Shown in pieces: positions 20,444-29,468 of a DNA stretch of 64,000 nt (within the stretch, counting starts at the first letter, position 1; the number at the start of each line of letters is the position of its first letter). Below the pieces are notes generated by a model. The model had not been told where the DNA came from, ran no database searches, and was given only the letters and a program-made list of their open reading frames with translations. Both the position numbers and the translations under genes were made by a program. This stretch comes from Moraxella ovis (GTDB lineage Bacteria; Pseudomonadota; Gammaproteobacteria; Pseudomonadales; Moraxellaceae). The stretch spans positions 806,001 through 870,000 of the forward strand of contig NZ_UGPW01000001.1 of assembly GCF_900453105.1 (NCBI RefSeq), read 5' to 3'.

Positions 20444-20479
20444 GCGCAGAACTTATTATGGTTTTGCGCTTTTATTTTT
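20444..20479 (+). terminator. Terminator after fabI
   Basis: A 9-bp stem (20444-20452 with 20461-20469, one G-T pair) has an 8-base loop and the tail TTTTATTTTT. Confidence 0.8.
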
Positions 20480-20522
20480 GGCAAAAAATGATTAGAATAA
20501 GAATTTTTGCTGCTTTATTATC

Positions 20523-21248
20523 ATGATTGATAAACTTCCGACATGGGTGCGGTGCGGTGCGGTGGTGCTTGCTTTTTGTGCTGGCGTGCTGAACACCACA
20601 GCCCTCATGGGTTTTACACACGTCTCAGCCTCGCATGTGACTGGCAACGTCAGCTCGCTGTCAGTGACGATATTGGCAGGCGACTGGGCGAACATGAAGC
20701 TGTTTTTGATATCTATTGCGTCTTTTTGGATGGGGTCGGTATTAAGCGGTGTGATTATTGGCGGCAGTGAGTTTAATATTCATCGCAACTATGGCTATGC
20801 GATGTATCTGGAAGTGGCGCTACTTGTGGCAAGTCTGCTACTGTATATGAATGATAGCTATTTTGGCCAGATGATGATTGCGATGGCATGCGGCCTACAA
20901 AACTCCATGGTGGCAACCTATCACGGCACAGTGGTGCGGACGACACACTTGACGGGTACGACATCTGACTTAGGTTCCATCGTGGGTAATTGGCTTGTTG
21001 GTCGCCGAGTTAAACTATCACGCGCTTTATTGTTAAGTGCGCTGTGGTGGAGCTTCTTTATTGGTGGCTTCGTGGCGGTGATGATGTACCGAGCCTTTGG
21101 TTACTTATCCATGCTGCTGCCCATCATCATTGTCTTGTTCGCAGCGATCAGTTATCAACGCATGGAAGTGTGGTTTAGAAGTTCCGAGCGTCTCATTCGA
21201 TTACAAGTCATTAAAAACAAAAGAAAAAAACGCACCAAATCCCTATAA
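20523..21248 (+). CDS. DUF1275 (YoaK-type) membrane protein
   Basis: This 241-residue polytopic inner-membrane protein has about six hydrophobic segments. FCAGVLNTTALMGF and HVTGNVSSLSV near the N-terminus, then MACGLQNSMVATYHGTVVRTTHLTGT, are the conserved DUF1275 features. Function is unknown in the family; a transport role is sometimes suggested. The C-terminus is very basic (KNKRKKRTK). No clear ribosome binding site precedes the ATG. Its stop codon abuts that of a frameshifted minus-strand gene with no spacer at all. Confidence 0.82.
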   Translation: MIDKLPTWVRCGAVVLAFCAGVLNTTALMGFTHVSASHVTGNVSSLSVTILAGDWANMKLFLISIASFWMGSVLSGVIIGGSEFNIHRNYGYAMYLEVALLVASLLLYMNDSYFGQMMIAMACGLQNSMVATYHGTVVRTTHLTGTTSDLGSIVGNWLVGRRVKLSRALLLSALWWSFFIGGFVAVMMYRAFGYLSMLLPIIIVLFAAISYQRMEVWFRSSERLIRLQVIKNKRKKRTKSL

Positions 21249-21513
21249 CAGCTCATCATCAGCATATTCATCCGCCTGTAGAATCTCACCAAGTCCTGAT
21301 GCGATGCGCTGGACATAATTGATGTCATTAAGCAGTGATGATGCCTGAACATCGATGAGTTTGCCTTGCCGTACCCGCTCAAAAATTATCCCGTGAAAAT
21401 CTGACTCCTGCTCCGTACGTTCAATAAAGCTTTTGATGGCAGCAGGGCTATTTGTTTTGCCAAAGCTTAGCAAGTAATCCTGAGACGGTTGGTTTTTGAG
21501 TGGACATAATCAT
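21243..21513 (-). pseudogene. Small hypothetical gene, apparently frameshifted
   Basis: The C-terminal part reads well in one frame (SPAAIKSFIERTEQESDFHG onward to ADEYADDELL, stop 21243-21245), but that frame has no ATG and is closed by a TGA upstream. A neighbouring frame opens with ATG at 21513 or 21507 and gives MSTQKPTVSGLLAKLWQNK before stopping at about 21451-21449. Joined near 21455, the two give a plausible protein of about 90 residues. I do not recognise the family. It may be a true frameshift, a sequencing error, or a shorter gene from TTG 21473. It converges on the DUF1275 gene. Confidence 0.55.
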
Positions 21514-21551
21514 GCTTCAAAGGCCATCCACTTATTGTATAAAAAACCCAC

Positions 21552-21583
21552 AAAAAAACAAGGGTCATTGCCCTTGTTTTTTT
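21552..21583 (-). terminator. Terminator after ppa
   Basis: A perfect 13-bp stem (21552-21564 with 21571-21583, core AAGGG/CCCTT) with a 6-base loop is flanked by seven As and seven Ts. It lies directly after ppa on the minus strand. Confidence 0.88.
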
Positions 21584-21599
21584 GATAATCTGCCAAAGA

Positions 21600-22130
21600 T
21601 TATTTTTCAGTCCAGCGTTTTTGACTTTCAACGATGACTTTCTTGGCTTCGGCAGCATCGAAGAATCCTTCAACTTTGGTGGTGCCAGCTTTTTTAAGGT
21701 CTTTGTAGTGATTGAAGTGGAATTCTAGCTGTTTGATGAATTGCGCAGGTAGGTCTTCGATGCTGTTATAAGCATTGCCATTGTTGCGATCATCAGCTGG
21801 TACGACGATGACTTTATCGTCCACTTCGCCATCATCAACGAACTTCATCACGCCAAGCACTTTGGCTTTTAGGAAGATTCCCGTTGGCAGAGGTTGTTCG
21901 GTGAAGATTAGCGCATCTAGCTCATCGCCATCTTCATCTAGGGTTTGTGGAATGAAGCCGTAGTTGCAAGGCTTGGCAAATGCAATCGGTTCAACACGGT
22001 CAAGCTCAAAGCAAGCCAATTCTCGGTTCCATTCGATTTTGTGGTTAGAGCCTGCTGGAATCTCAACGACCACGTTGATAACGCCGCCATCAACATCGCC
22101 TGCGTCTAGAATTTGGTTAAAGTCTGCCAT
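21600..22130 (-). CDS. ppa: Inorganic pyrophosphatase
   Basis: This 176-residue soluble family I enzyme hydrolyses pyrophosphate and so drives biosynthetic reactions. EIPAGSNHKIEWN, NYGFIPQTLDEDGDELDAL (the Mg-binding aspartate signature) and VDDKVIVVPADD all match. The length equals the E. coli enzyme. The start is ATG 22130, with GGAG 6 bases upstream; TTG at 22142 is inside that site. A strong terminator follows. Confidence 0.95.
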   Translation of the reverse strand: MADFNQILDAGDVDGGVINVVVEIPAGSNHKIEWNRELACFELDRVEPIAFAKPCNYGFIPQTLDEDGDELDALIFTEQPLPTGIFLKAKVLGVMKFVDDGEVDDKVIVVPADDRNNGNAYNSIEDLPAQFIKQLEFHFNHYKDLKKAGTTKVEGFFDAAEAKKVIVESQKRWTEK

Positions 22131-22184
22131 GGTGCACTCCAATAATATGAATGAATAAGAATGAAAAACCTTGCTATTGTAATA

Positions 22185-22925
22185 TCAAATGGCGCGAAGT
22201 GCAATTGCTCCTTTATGCCGCTTTTGAATATTTTTGATGAATTCGCGCATAAATTCTGGCGTGTCATTAGCATCAAATTTGCCAAAGCTTGCCAATTTCA
22301 CCATGCTCATGCCAGCATAACCGCAAGGGTTGATGGCATTAAAAGCTGATAAGTCATTGGTCAGATTAATTGCAATGCCGTGATAGCTGTGACCTTGCTT
22401 GATTTTAAAGCCCAGTGAGGCGATTTTACCAAGCATGTCATTGGTCTGGTTATAGATGTAGACCCCAGGCGCATCACGGCGGGCGCGTGCGATGAGCTCA
22501 TCAGGTAGGTATTCGTTTACCACGTCTTCGATCGCTTGCTCGGCATGACTGACCAAATCTCGCACGCCCATGCCAAGCGCGTGCAAATCCCACAGCCAAT
22601 ATACCACAAGCTGACCTGTGCCGTGCCAAGTGACTTGTCCGCCTCGGTCGGTCTTGATGATGGGTGTGTCAGTCTTATATAGGATGTGTTCTTCTTTGCC
22701 TGCTTGACCTAGCGTATACACGTCTTGATGTTCAACGATCCACAATTCATCAGCGGTCTGACTGCCATTTTTTTTGGCATTGATGCGAGCTAGGGTGCGT
22801 TCTAGCATGGCGTCGTGCGTGGTATTGTATTCGGCATCTGGATGGGTAGAGATGGTTAGAGTATCAGATTGTAATTCTTGGGTGCTAAAGCTAGGCAAGC
22901 CCAAAGAGATGGCTGAGGTATTCAT
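22185..22925 (-). CDS. lipB: Octanoyl-ACP:protein N-octanoyltransferase (lipoate synthesis)
   Basis: The 246-residue enzyme transfers octanoate from acyl-ACP to lipoyl domains, the step before LipA. RGGQVTWHGTGQLVVYWLWDL is the core motif, the acyl-thioester cysteine is in INPCGYAGMSM, and the partner lysine is in IASLGFKIKQGHSYHG. It ends 55 bases before ppa on the same strand. lipA is not present. A minus-strand TACAAT about 30 bases upstream of the start may be its -10, but the -35 is unconvincing. Confidence 0.94.
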   Translation of the reverse strand: MNTSAISLGLPSFSTQELQSDTLTISTHPDAEYNTTHDAMLERTLARINAKKNGSQTADELWIVEHQDVYTLGQAGKEEHILYKTDTPIIKTDRGGQVTWHGTGQLVVYWLWDLHALGMGVRDLVSHAEQAIEDVVNEYLPDELIARARRDAPGVYIYNQTNDMLGKIASLGFKIKQGHSYHGIAINLTNDLSAFNAINPCGYAGMSMVKLASFGKFDANDTPEFMREFIKNIQKRHKGAIALRAI

Positions 22926-23130
22926 AGTTTAATTGGTGAAAATAAAATGTATTGTACTCTCATTCTTGGAATTTTTTAAGATGAACTTTAAAAAATCTGG
23001 TGAAATTTTGGGTTAAAAAGATTTTTTGAGAAAAATTCTCATAATTTTGTAACATTTTGCCCAAAAACGATGCAAATGAGCGGCTTTTTAGGTATGATAG
23101 CCGATATTTTGGGATTTATTTTGGAAAGCC

Positions 23131-24345
23131 ATGAAAAGCACCGAGCCGATCATTACTTCATTGTTGGATAATGACCTTTATAAATTCACCATGCTCCAAG
23201 CGATGCTGCATCAATTCCCGCAGACGCACGGCGTGTATCGTTTTCGCTGCCGCAATAACGAAGATACGGCTTATCCTTTGAGTCAGATTAAGGATGATCT
23301 GGAGGCTCAGCTTGACCTATTGTGTCAGCTTTCATTTAGTCAAGATGAGCTTGATTATCTGCGTGGGTTGAGATTTATCAAGTCTGATTTTGTGGATTAT
23401 TTGGAGCTGTTTAAACTTAAACGCCGCTTTATCAAAGTGTCAATCGATGATGAAAATCGTCTGAACATCGACATTGAAGGTCCGATGATTCAGGCGATGT
23501 TTTTTGAGATTTTTGTACTTTGTATCGTCAATCAGCTGTATTATGAGCGTTTGAACGATCCTAATGCGCTAGCGCAAGGTCAGAAGCTGTTGGATGAAAA
23601 GGTGCAAACCTTAAAGCATTTTGAGATGCTTCAACAATCTGACCTTCGGAATCCGCCGTTCATCGTGGCAGACTTCGGCACGCGTCGCCGCTATTCCAAA
23701 GACTGGCATTACCATGTTGTGCGTACGCTGTCTAAGGAATCTCCGTCGATCTTTCGCGGCACATCTAACGTGTATCTTGCTAAGGAGCTTGGCATTACTC
23801 CGATTGGCACGATGGCGCATGAGTTCATGCAGGCGTTTCAGGCGCTGGATGTGCGTCTGCGCGACAGCCAAAAAGCCGCGCTGGAGGCGTGGGTGCGTGA
23901 ATATCGTGGGGATTTGGGCATTGCCTTGACCGATGTGGTGGGGATGGATGCGTTTTTGGAAGATTTTGATTTGTATTTTGCCAAGCTGTTCGATGGTCTG
24001 CGTCATGATTCGGGCGACCCTTATGAATGGGGTGACAAGGCAATCGCGCATTATGAGATGCTAAAAATTGACCCAAAAACCAAAAGCTTGACTTTTAGTG
24101 ATGGCTTAACGCTTCAGAAGGCTTGGGATCTACATCAGTATTTCAAAGAGCGCATTAAGACAGGCTTTGGTATCGGCACGAATCTAACCAATGATATGGG
24201 TTTAAATCAGTTAAACATCGTCCTAAAATTGGTGGAATGTAATGGTCAGCCTGTTGCTAAGCTCTCTGACAGCCCGGGTAAGACGATGATTCAAGACGAT
24301 ACTTATCTGGCCTACCTAAGACAGGTATTTGGTGTTAAAGAATAA
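23131..24345 (+). CDS. pncB: Nicotinate phosphoribosyltransferase
   Basis: The 404-residue enzyme makes nicotinate mononucleotide from nicotinate and PRPP in the NAD salvage pathway. [20 protein letters not shown] at the N-terminus, [12 protein letters not shown] and [25 protein letters not shown] (with the phosphorylatable histidine) are family signatures. [13 protein letters not shown] supplies the substrate site. GGAAAG precedes ATG. It is transcribed alone, divergent from lipB across a 205-base gap, and its terminator is shared with xseB. Confidence 0.95.
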   Translation: MKSTEPIITSLLDNDLYKFTMLQAMLHQFPQTHGVYRFRCRNNEDTAYPLSQIKDDLEAQLDLLCQLSFSQDELDYLRGLRFIKSDFVDYLELFKLKRRFIKVSIDDENRLNIDIEGPMIQAMFFEIFVLCIVNQLYYERLNDPNALAQGQKLLDEKVQTLKHFEMLQQSDLRNPPFIVADFGTRRRYSKDWHYHVVRTLSKESPSIFRGTSNVYLAKELGITPIGTMAHEFMQAFQALDVRLRDSQKAALEAWVREYRGDLGIALTDVVGMDAFLEDFDLYFAKLFDGLRHDSGDPYEWGDKAIAHYEMLKIDPKTKSLTFSDGLTLQKAWDLHQYFKERIKTGFGIGTNLTNDMGLNQLNIVLKLVECNGQPVAKLSDSPGKTMIQDDTYLAYLRQVFGVKE

Positions 24346-24362
24346 CGGATATTAGATAAATC

Positions 24363-24397
24363 AAAACACCACGCTCGGCAATCGGGCGTGGTGTTTT
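24363..24397. terminator. Bidirectional terminator between pncB and xseB
   Basis: A 12-bp perfect stem (24363-24374 with 24386-24397, core CACCACGC/GCGTGGTG) has an 11-base loop and A- and T-flanks. It separates two convergent genes. Confidence 0.88.
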
Positions 24398-24411
24398 ATT
24401 GTGGGAAAGGG

Positions 24412-24615
24412 TTATTTTTCTGATTCATCATCGAACGCTTCTGCCAATGCTTTTTCGACCGCAAGGATGCGCTCTTGGCAAATTTTATAGGCTTTGATGG
24501 ATTCTTCGACAGTGTTGACTAGATTGTCAATATCCAGATCGTCTGTTTTTTCTAATTGCTCAGCGTTGGTTTTTAGGGTTTGGTAAGCATCTTTAAAGGT
24601 TGGTTTTTTTGCCAT
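24412..24615 (-). CDS. xseB: Exodeoxyribonuclease VII small subunit
   Basis: The 67-residue protein has the XseB pattern: an initial FKDAYQTLKTNAEQLE helix, a short acidic link, then SIKAYKICQERILAVEKALAEA. XseB binds XseA to form the single-strand-specific exonuclease VII. In many bacteria it precedes ispA and dxs; here it stands alone. AGAGAA lies upstream of ATG. Confidence 0.9.
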   Translation of the reverse strand: MAKKPTFKDAYQTLKTNAEQLEKTDDLDIDNLVNTVEESIKAYKICQERILAVEKALAEAFDDESEK

Positions 24616-24773
24616 GAGTATTCTCTGTGTTTGGATGTCTTATTGTAATGGATAATTGGTGCTTTGTTAAGGACGTCCTTATTTAGTGGAGTGATTAAAT
24701 ACCTGTCAAAGATTAAATGATTGCAATTATATGCAACCCTTAGCAAGAATAAAACTTGCCAAGGGTTAATCAA

Positions 24774-26231
24774 TTAACTGACATCTACACACCAGTATTT
24801 GGTACTGATGTATTCATCCATGCCGTATTTTGAGCCTTCGCGACCAAAACCTGACTGCTTCACACCACCGAAAGGTGCAACCTCTGTGGATAGCAGACCT
24901 GTGTTTTGGGCGACCATGCCATATTCTAGACCTTCGGAGACTCGCCAGGCGCGTGCATGATTCTTAGTATAAAAATATGCTGCCAAGCCATAGATGGTGT
25001 CATTGGCTTGCTTGATGACTTCTTGTTCATCATCAAAGACAAAGATGGGCGCGATGGGCGCAAAAATCTCCTCGTGAGCGATGTCCATGTCATCGGTGAT
25101 GTCTGTGATGACGGTGGGCAAGAAACAAGTGTCATGCGTAGGATGGGAGGTGCCACCCGTGATGATGGTTGCGCCTTTGTCTGTGGCGTCTTTGAGGAGG
25201 TTTTGAGTTTTTTCTAGGGCGCTTTGGTTGATTAGACAGCCAACATCTGTACTGGCATCAAGACCATTACCAACGGTTAAGCTTTCTACTTGAGCTTTGA
25301 ATTTCTTGATGAATTCATCTTTGATGTTGCGGTGGACATAGATGCGGTTTGCACACACGCAGGTTTGTCCCGCATTGCGGTATTTGGAGGCGATGACACC
25401 ATCTACTGCCTTATCGATATCGGCATCATCAAAGACGATGAACGGGGCGTTACCGCCAAGCTCCAGCGAGAGTTTCTTGATGGTGCTGGCGCATTGCTCC
25501 ATCAGAATGCGACCAACTTCACTAGAGCCGGTAAAGGAGAGTTTCTTGATGCGCTCGTCTTGGGTTAGGACTTTGCCGATTTCGCTGGATTTGCCTGTGA
25601 TGATGGAAAGCACACCATCAGGAATGCCAGCTTGTTTGGCAAGGTGTGCTAAGGCTAGAGCAGAAAAAGGCGTCTCTGTGGCAGGTCTAACCACCATCGT
25701 ACAGCCTGCTGCCAGTGCCGGCGCGACTTTGCGAGTGATCATCGCTGATGGGAAGTTCCAAGGCGTGATGGCAGCGCAGACGCCGATGGGTTGTTTTAGC
25801 ACCACGTAGCGCAGGCTTTTGTTGGCGCTTGGAATGACATCGCCATAGACACGCTTGGCTTCATCGGCGAACCAGCGTATGAAGCTGTTGGCGTAATTAA
25901 TCTCACCACGTGCTTCTTTTAGGGGTTTGCCCTGTTCTGTGGTCATGATGATGGCGAGATCATCAGCGTTGTCATCGATCAGATCAGCCCAGCGATGCAG
26001 AATGGTTGCGCGTTCGCTTGCGGTTTTGGCTGACCAGTCGGCGAGCGCCAGCTCCGACAGTCGAACAGATTCTTTGGTCTCGTCGGCGCTTAAACTAGGC
26101 ACAGAACCGATACGCTCACCTGTAAATGGGTTCTTGATTTCTAAGGTCTTGCCAGAGCTGGCAGACTGCCAGATGCCTGCGACAAATGCCTCTTGGCGAA
26201 ATAGTTTGGGGTTTTTTAATAATTTATTCAT
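24774..26231 (-). CDS. gabD: Succinate-semialdehyde dehydrogenase
   Basis: This 485-residue NAD(P)-dependent aldehyde dehydrogenase contains ITPWNFPSAMITRKVAPALAAG (cofactor site), LSLELGGNAPFIVFDDAD (catalytic glutamate) and GQTCVCANRIYV (catalytic cysteine). The start NPKLFRQEAFVAGIW and the C-terminus GGVKQSGFGREGSKYGMDEY are of the GabD subfamily, which oxidises succinate semialdehyde to succinate. AGGTG precedes ATG. No gabT, gabP or regulator is adjacent, so its inducer is not evident. Other medium-chain semialdehydes are possible substrates. Confidence 0.9.
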   Translation of the reverse strand: MNKLLKNPKLFRQEAFVAGIWQSASSGKTLEIKNPFTGERIGSVPSLSADETKESVRLSELALADWSAKTASERATILHRWADLIDDNADDLAIIMTTEQGKPLKEARGEINYANSFIRWFADEAKRVYGDVIPSANKSLRYVVLKQPIGVCAAITPWNFPSAMITRKVAPALAAGCTMVVRPATETPFSALALAHLAKQAGIPDGVLSIITGKSSEIGKVLTQDERIKKLSFTGSSEVGRILMEQCASTIKKLSLELGGNAPFIVFDDADIDKAVDGVIASKYRNAGQTCVCANRIYVHRNIKDEFIKKFKAQVESLTVGNGLDASTDVGCLINQSALEKTQNLLKDATDKGATIITGGTSHPTHDTCFLPTVITDITDDMDIAHEEIFAPIAPIFVFDDEQEVIKQANDTIYGLAAYFYTKNHARAWRVSEGLEYGMVAQNTGLLSTEVAPFGGVKQSGFGREGSKYGMDEYISTKYWCVDVS

Positions 26232-26433
26232 TACGACACCTGTTAGTTTTAAGTGTATTTAATTGGCGTTTTGCTTTTTTGATATGCACGCTACAACACA
26301 ACTTAGCACCGTTTTTTGTTTTATACAAGTGCTTTATTGCTTTTATATTCCGTTGTACATGCGATGATTGGTGCAAATATAATGATTATTTAAAATGATA
26401 TTAATGCAAGAAAACCTTTACATGGCGGACTGA

Positions 26434-27525
26434 TCAATACTTCTCTTTAACGATTTGTTTGATCGGTTCGCTTTTATCAATCTTATTTAGCGCTTCTTGA
26501 ATCTCATCGCTGTCAGCGTTAGGTTCTTCTTGGGTTAGGACTGCTTTGGGATGGTATTGAAATTTACCATAGACAGGGAAATGATCCGAGCCAACACTGG
26601 GCAGAACTTTAATCGTGTGCATCATAAAGTCATGACTATGGAAGATGTGATCAAGCGGCCAACGAAATAGGGGGTATTTGGCATGAAATGTATTAAAAAA
26701 TCCACGTCCTTTACGCGGGTCAAGCAGTCCGCTAATCTCTTGAAATAGCTGCGATGTGGATGACCATGCCACATCATTAAGATCCCCAAACACCAAAACA
26801 GGCTCATCCATGAACTCAATCTCACGCCCCACCAATAACAGCTCAGCATCCCTGTCCGTGGCAGTGGCTGACTCGGTTGGGCTTGGCGGCATGGGATGCA
26901 GGCAGTAGATGTGTAAATATTCGCCCGATCTAAGCTTTACTTTCGCCTTGATGGATGGGATGTCTTCGGTGACCCAATGGCGCACTTCGACATCTTCTAG
27001 GGTGAGCCTGCTGTATAGATGCATGCCATATAAGTTATCCAGCGGAATCTTGGCAGTGTGCTCATAGCCATCTTGTTCTAGCACGTCCATTTGGCTTTGC
27101 CACCAGGCGTCGCTCTCAAGAGTCAGCACGATGTCTGGCTGATGATCGTGAATCTGTGCTAATAATAGGTGGGATTTTTTGTTGGAGGTTAGAACATTAC
27201 AAATCAGCACAGATAGAGTTCTATCGTCTTCATTACCTTGATAAATCTGCACTTGTGGGCGAGTCAGCGGGGTGTAGGCGATGATTTGCGCTGTCTGATA
27301 AATTAAGCAGATGACATTAGCAATGGCAAGCGCCCAAAACGCAGAGCCAATGTGACTGGCAAATAATAGATTTAAAGGAATGCTGATTGGGCTGACGATC
27401 GCGATCTGCAGGCGTGGAAAATCAAAAATACGAAACACCCAATGATCGTGTTTAATCAATGGCAAAATCGTTGTGATGATTGGCACAAACATCACGCTTG
27501 TTAATATCCAGTCTGCTGCACTCAA
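26434..27525 (-). CDS. Membrane-anchored endonuclease/exonuclease/phosphatase-family protein
   Basis: The protein has 363 residues. The N-terminus has three hydrophobic segments within about 90 residues (WILTSVMFVPIITTILPLI; IAIVSPISIPLNLLF; FWALAIANVICLIY). After these comes an EEP-fold domain: LSVLICNVLTSNKK, DIVLTLESDAWW, VFGDLNDVAWS, PLDHIFHS and VGSDHFPVYGKF, which carry the metal and catalytic residues. Relatives act on phosphodiesters or lipids; the substrate is unknown. GGAG at 27532-27535 best fits a TTG start at 27525, since no ATG lies between the upstream stop and the first membrane segment. Confidence 0.82.
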   Translation of the reverse strand: MSAADWILTSVMFVPIITTILPLIKHDHWVFRIFDFPRLQIAIVSPISIPLNLLFASHIGSAFWALAIANVICLIYQTAQIIAYTPLTRPQVQIYQGNEDDRTLSVLICNVLTSNKKSHLLLAQIHDHQPDIVLTLESDAWWQSQMDVLEQDGYEHTAKIPLDNLYGMHLYSRLTLEDVEVRHWVTEDIPSIKAKVKLRSGEYLHIYCLHPMPPSPTESATATDRDAELLLVGREIEFMDEPVLVFGDLNDVAWSSTSQLFQEISGLLDPRKGRGFFNTFHAKYPLFRWPLDHIFHSHDFMMHTIKVLPSVGSDHFPVYGKFQYHPKAVLTQEEPNADSDEIQEALNKIDKSEPIKQIVKEKY

Positions 27526-27670
27526 GGTCGTCTCCAAATTAGTTTTTTAGTATAAACAAAGTTCTTGTGTTGGTAAAGCTAAATTAAGACGAGAAGTGCA
27601 CCAAAACCATCAGTAACCTTACTTTAATTAGTCTGTCTAAATTAAATTGTCACAGTAACAATAAATTATT

Positions 27671-27698
27671 TTGCCAATTGTAACCTTTATGTTATTAT
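27671..27698 (+). promoter_or_regulatory. Promoter of the SLC13-type transporter gene
   Basis: TTGCCA (27671-27676) and TATTAT (27693-27698) are 16 bases apart. This leaves a leader of about 110 bases before the start codon at 27814. Confidence 0.5.
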
Positions 27699-27769
27699 AG
27701 CGTAATTATGTGCGTATGGAACTGTTTGCGCGTAAGCATTTTGCATTGTTTAAGTGAATTTGCATAGAG

Positions 27770-27802
27770 CCGTGGACGAATTTCGCCCATGGTTATTTTT
27801 TT
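27770..27802 (+). promoter_or_regulatory. Terminator-like hairpin in the transporter leader
   Basis: An imperfect stem (27770-27779 with 27783-27792; one G-T pair, one A-C mismatch) with a 3-base loop is followed by TTATTTTTTT. It ends directly before AAGGA, the ribosome binding site. It looks like an intrinsic terminator inside a leader and may act as an attenuator. I did not find a convincing alternative antiterminator pairing. Confidence 0.45.
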
Positions 27803-27813
27803 AAGGAATGAAT

Positions 27814-29259
27814 ATGGTTCAATCAACTCAAGAAAAAGAGACTGATTTTTCGCTTAGAACCGACTATCAGCATAACGACGACCAAACACCGCCATCTGGC
27901 AAGGTTCGTTCTGATGCGGTAAAAGGCATCGTCATTACGGCAATCGCTGCGATCATCGCATACTTTTTGGCAACGAGTATTTTGCCGTTTGAGCCATTGG
28001 TAAATAAAGGTCTGGCGCTTGCTACCTTTATTGGTATTTTGTGGCTAACAGAAGCCATCCACATCACCGCAACGGCAATCTTAGTGCCAATGCTTGCCAT
28101 CTTTATCGGCATTCCAGAATATGACACCAAAAAAGCATTAACCAGCTTTGCTGATCCGATTATTTTTGTATTCTTTGGTGGTTTTGCGCTTGCTGCTGCC
28201 ATGCACGTTCAGAAGCTTGACCGCAAGATCGCCTTTGGTCTTGTGGGCTTGGCGGGTGGTCATCTTGATCGTGCGATTGTGATGATTTTTGCGGTAACTG
28301 CATTTTTGTCAATGTGGATCAGTAATACAGCAACTGCTGCGATGATGCTGCCGTTGGCAATTGGTCTATTGAGCCATGTTGACGTGAGCAAAGATCGCAA
28401 TACCTTTATCTTTGTACTTTTGGGTATTGCATACTCAGCGTCTATCGGCGGTATTGGTGCACTGGTTGGTTCACCGCCTAACGGCATCGCTGCCAAAGAG
28501 CTTGGTCTTGACTTCATGGGCTGGATGAAATTTGGTGTGCCAGTTATGCTGGTATCTTTGCCAGTTTTACTGGCTGTGATGTACTTGATTCTACGTCCAA
28601 ACCTTAGCCATAAAGTTGGCCTTGTGTACGAAGACATTCCTTGGACGATGCCACGTGTGATGACCATTGTTGTCTTTGTCATTACTGCGATTTCGTGGAT
28701 TTTTGGTAAGCAGCTGGGCGAGATGTTCGGCTTTAAATCACCAGATACAGTGATTGCGCTGTTTGCTGCTGTGGCTGTACTGATGCTAGGTCTGGTAAGC
28801 TGGAAGCAAGTGTCTGATAACACTGACTGGGGCGTACTCATGTTGTTTGGTGGTGGTATTGCGCTATCAGGTATTATGAGAGACACAGGTGCGTCAGCAG
28901 TATTGGCTGAGCAGATTTCTGGTGGTCTCGCAGGAGCATCAGCGTTCATCGTGATTCTAGTGGTGGCTGCATTCATCATCTTCTTGACGGAGTTTACCAC
29001 AAACACCGCATCTGCTGCACTACTTGTGCCACTGTTCGCACCTATTGGTACTGCACTTGGCTTGCCGCCAGAGATTCTTGTGATGGTGATTGGTATTGGT
29101 GCATCGTGTGCATTCATGATGCCTGTTGCGACCCCGCCGAACGCGATTGTTATGGGTACAGGTCATATCAAGCAGGGCGACATGATGAAAGTCGGATTCT
29201 TCTTGAACTCGGCTGCTGTCGCTATCGTAACCATCATGGCGTATTTGCTTTGGATGTAA
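27814..29259 (+). CDS. SLC13/DASS family sodium:dicarboxylate-type transporter
   Basis: This 481-residue inner-membrane protein has about 11-12 hydrophobic segments. Two copies of the family's SNT-type hairpin are visible: WISNTATAAMMLPLAIGL and TEFTTNTASAALLVPLF. SIGGIGALVGSPPNGI and PVATPPNAIVMGTG are further substrate and sodium site motifs. Family members import succinate, malate, citrate or related anions with sodium. I choose ATG 27814, 6 bases after AAGGA; ATG 27808 touches the site. It is divergent from the EEP-family gene and has its own terminator, so it is probably a single-gene unit. Confidence 0.9.
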   Translation: MVQSTQEKETDFSLRTDYQHNDDQTPPSGKVRSDAVKGIVITAIAAIIAYFLATSILPFEPLVNKGLALATFIGILWLTEAIHITATAILVPMLAIFIGIPEYDTKKALTSFADPIIFVFFGGFALAAAMHVQKLDRKIAFGLVGLAGGHLDRAIVMIFAVTAFLSMWISNTATAAMMLPLAIGLLSHVDVSKDRNTFIFVLLGIAYSASIGGIGALVGSPPNGIAAKELGLDFMGWMKFGVPVMLVSLPVLLAVMYLILRPNLSHKVGLVYEDIPWTMPRVMTIVVFVITAISWIFGKQLGEMFGFKSPDTVIALFAAVAVLMLGLVSWKQVSDNTDWGVLMLFGGGIALSGIMRDTGASAVLAEQISGGLAGASAFIVILVVAAFIIFLTEFTTNTASAALLVPLFAPIGTALGLPPEILVMVIGIGASCAFMMPVATPPNAIVMGTGHIKQGDMMKVGFFLNSAAVAIVTIMAYLLWM

Positions 29260-29273
29260 TATCATTCAAACTC

Positions 29274-29303
29274 AAAAGACATCCCAAATGGGGTGTCTTT
29301 TTT
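29274..29303 (+). terminator. Terminator after the SLC13-type gene
   Basis: A 12-bp stem with one T-G pair (29274-29285 with 29290-29301), a 4-base loop and a run of six Ts. Confidence 0.85.
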
Positions 29304-29468
29304 ATTGCTTGTTAGCCTTTGGTTGCTTTTGTGTAACAATGTATATCAAAGCGTAAGCTTGACTGATTTATCTGGGCTGTCGTGATATACTATGTCAACT
29401 ATTTTTGGAACTTACGCTTTATTTTATTGTGATATTTATTCTCAAAATACCCATCTCGTGAGTAGCCT

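Noticed and set aside
23611..24051. 146-residue antisense frame in pncB
   Set aside because: Rich in His, Arg and Cys as expected of a reverse reading of the sense gene; no domain seen.
28260..29117. 285-residue antisense frame in the SLC13 gene
   Set aside because: Long only because of the sense codon bias; its composition is alien and no motif is recognisable.
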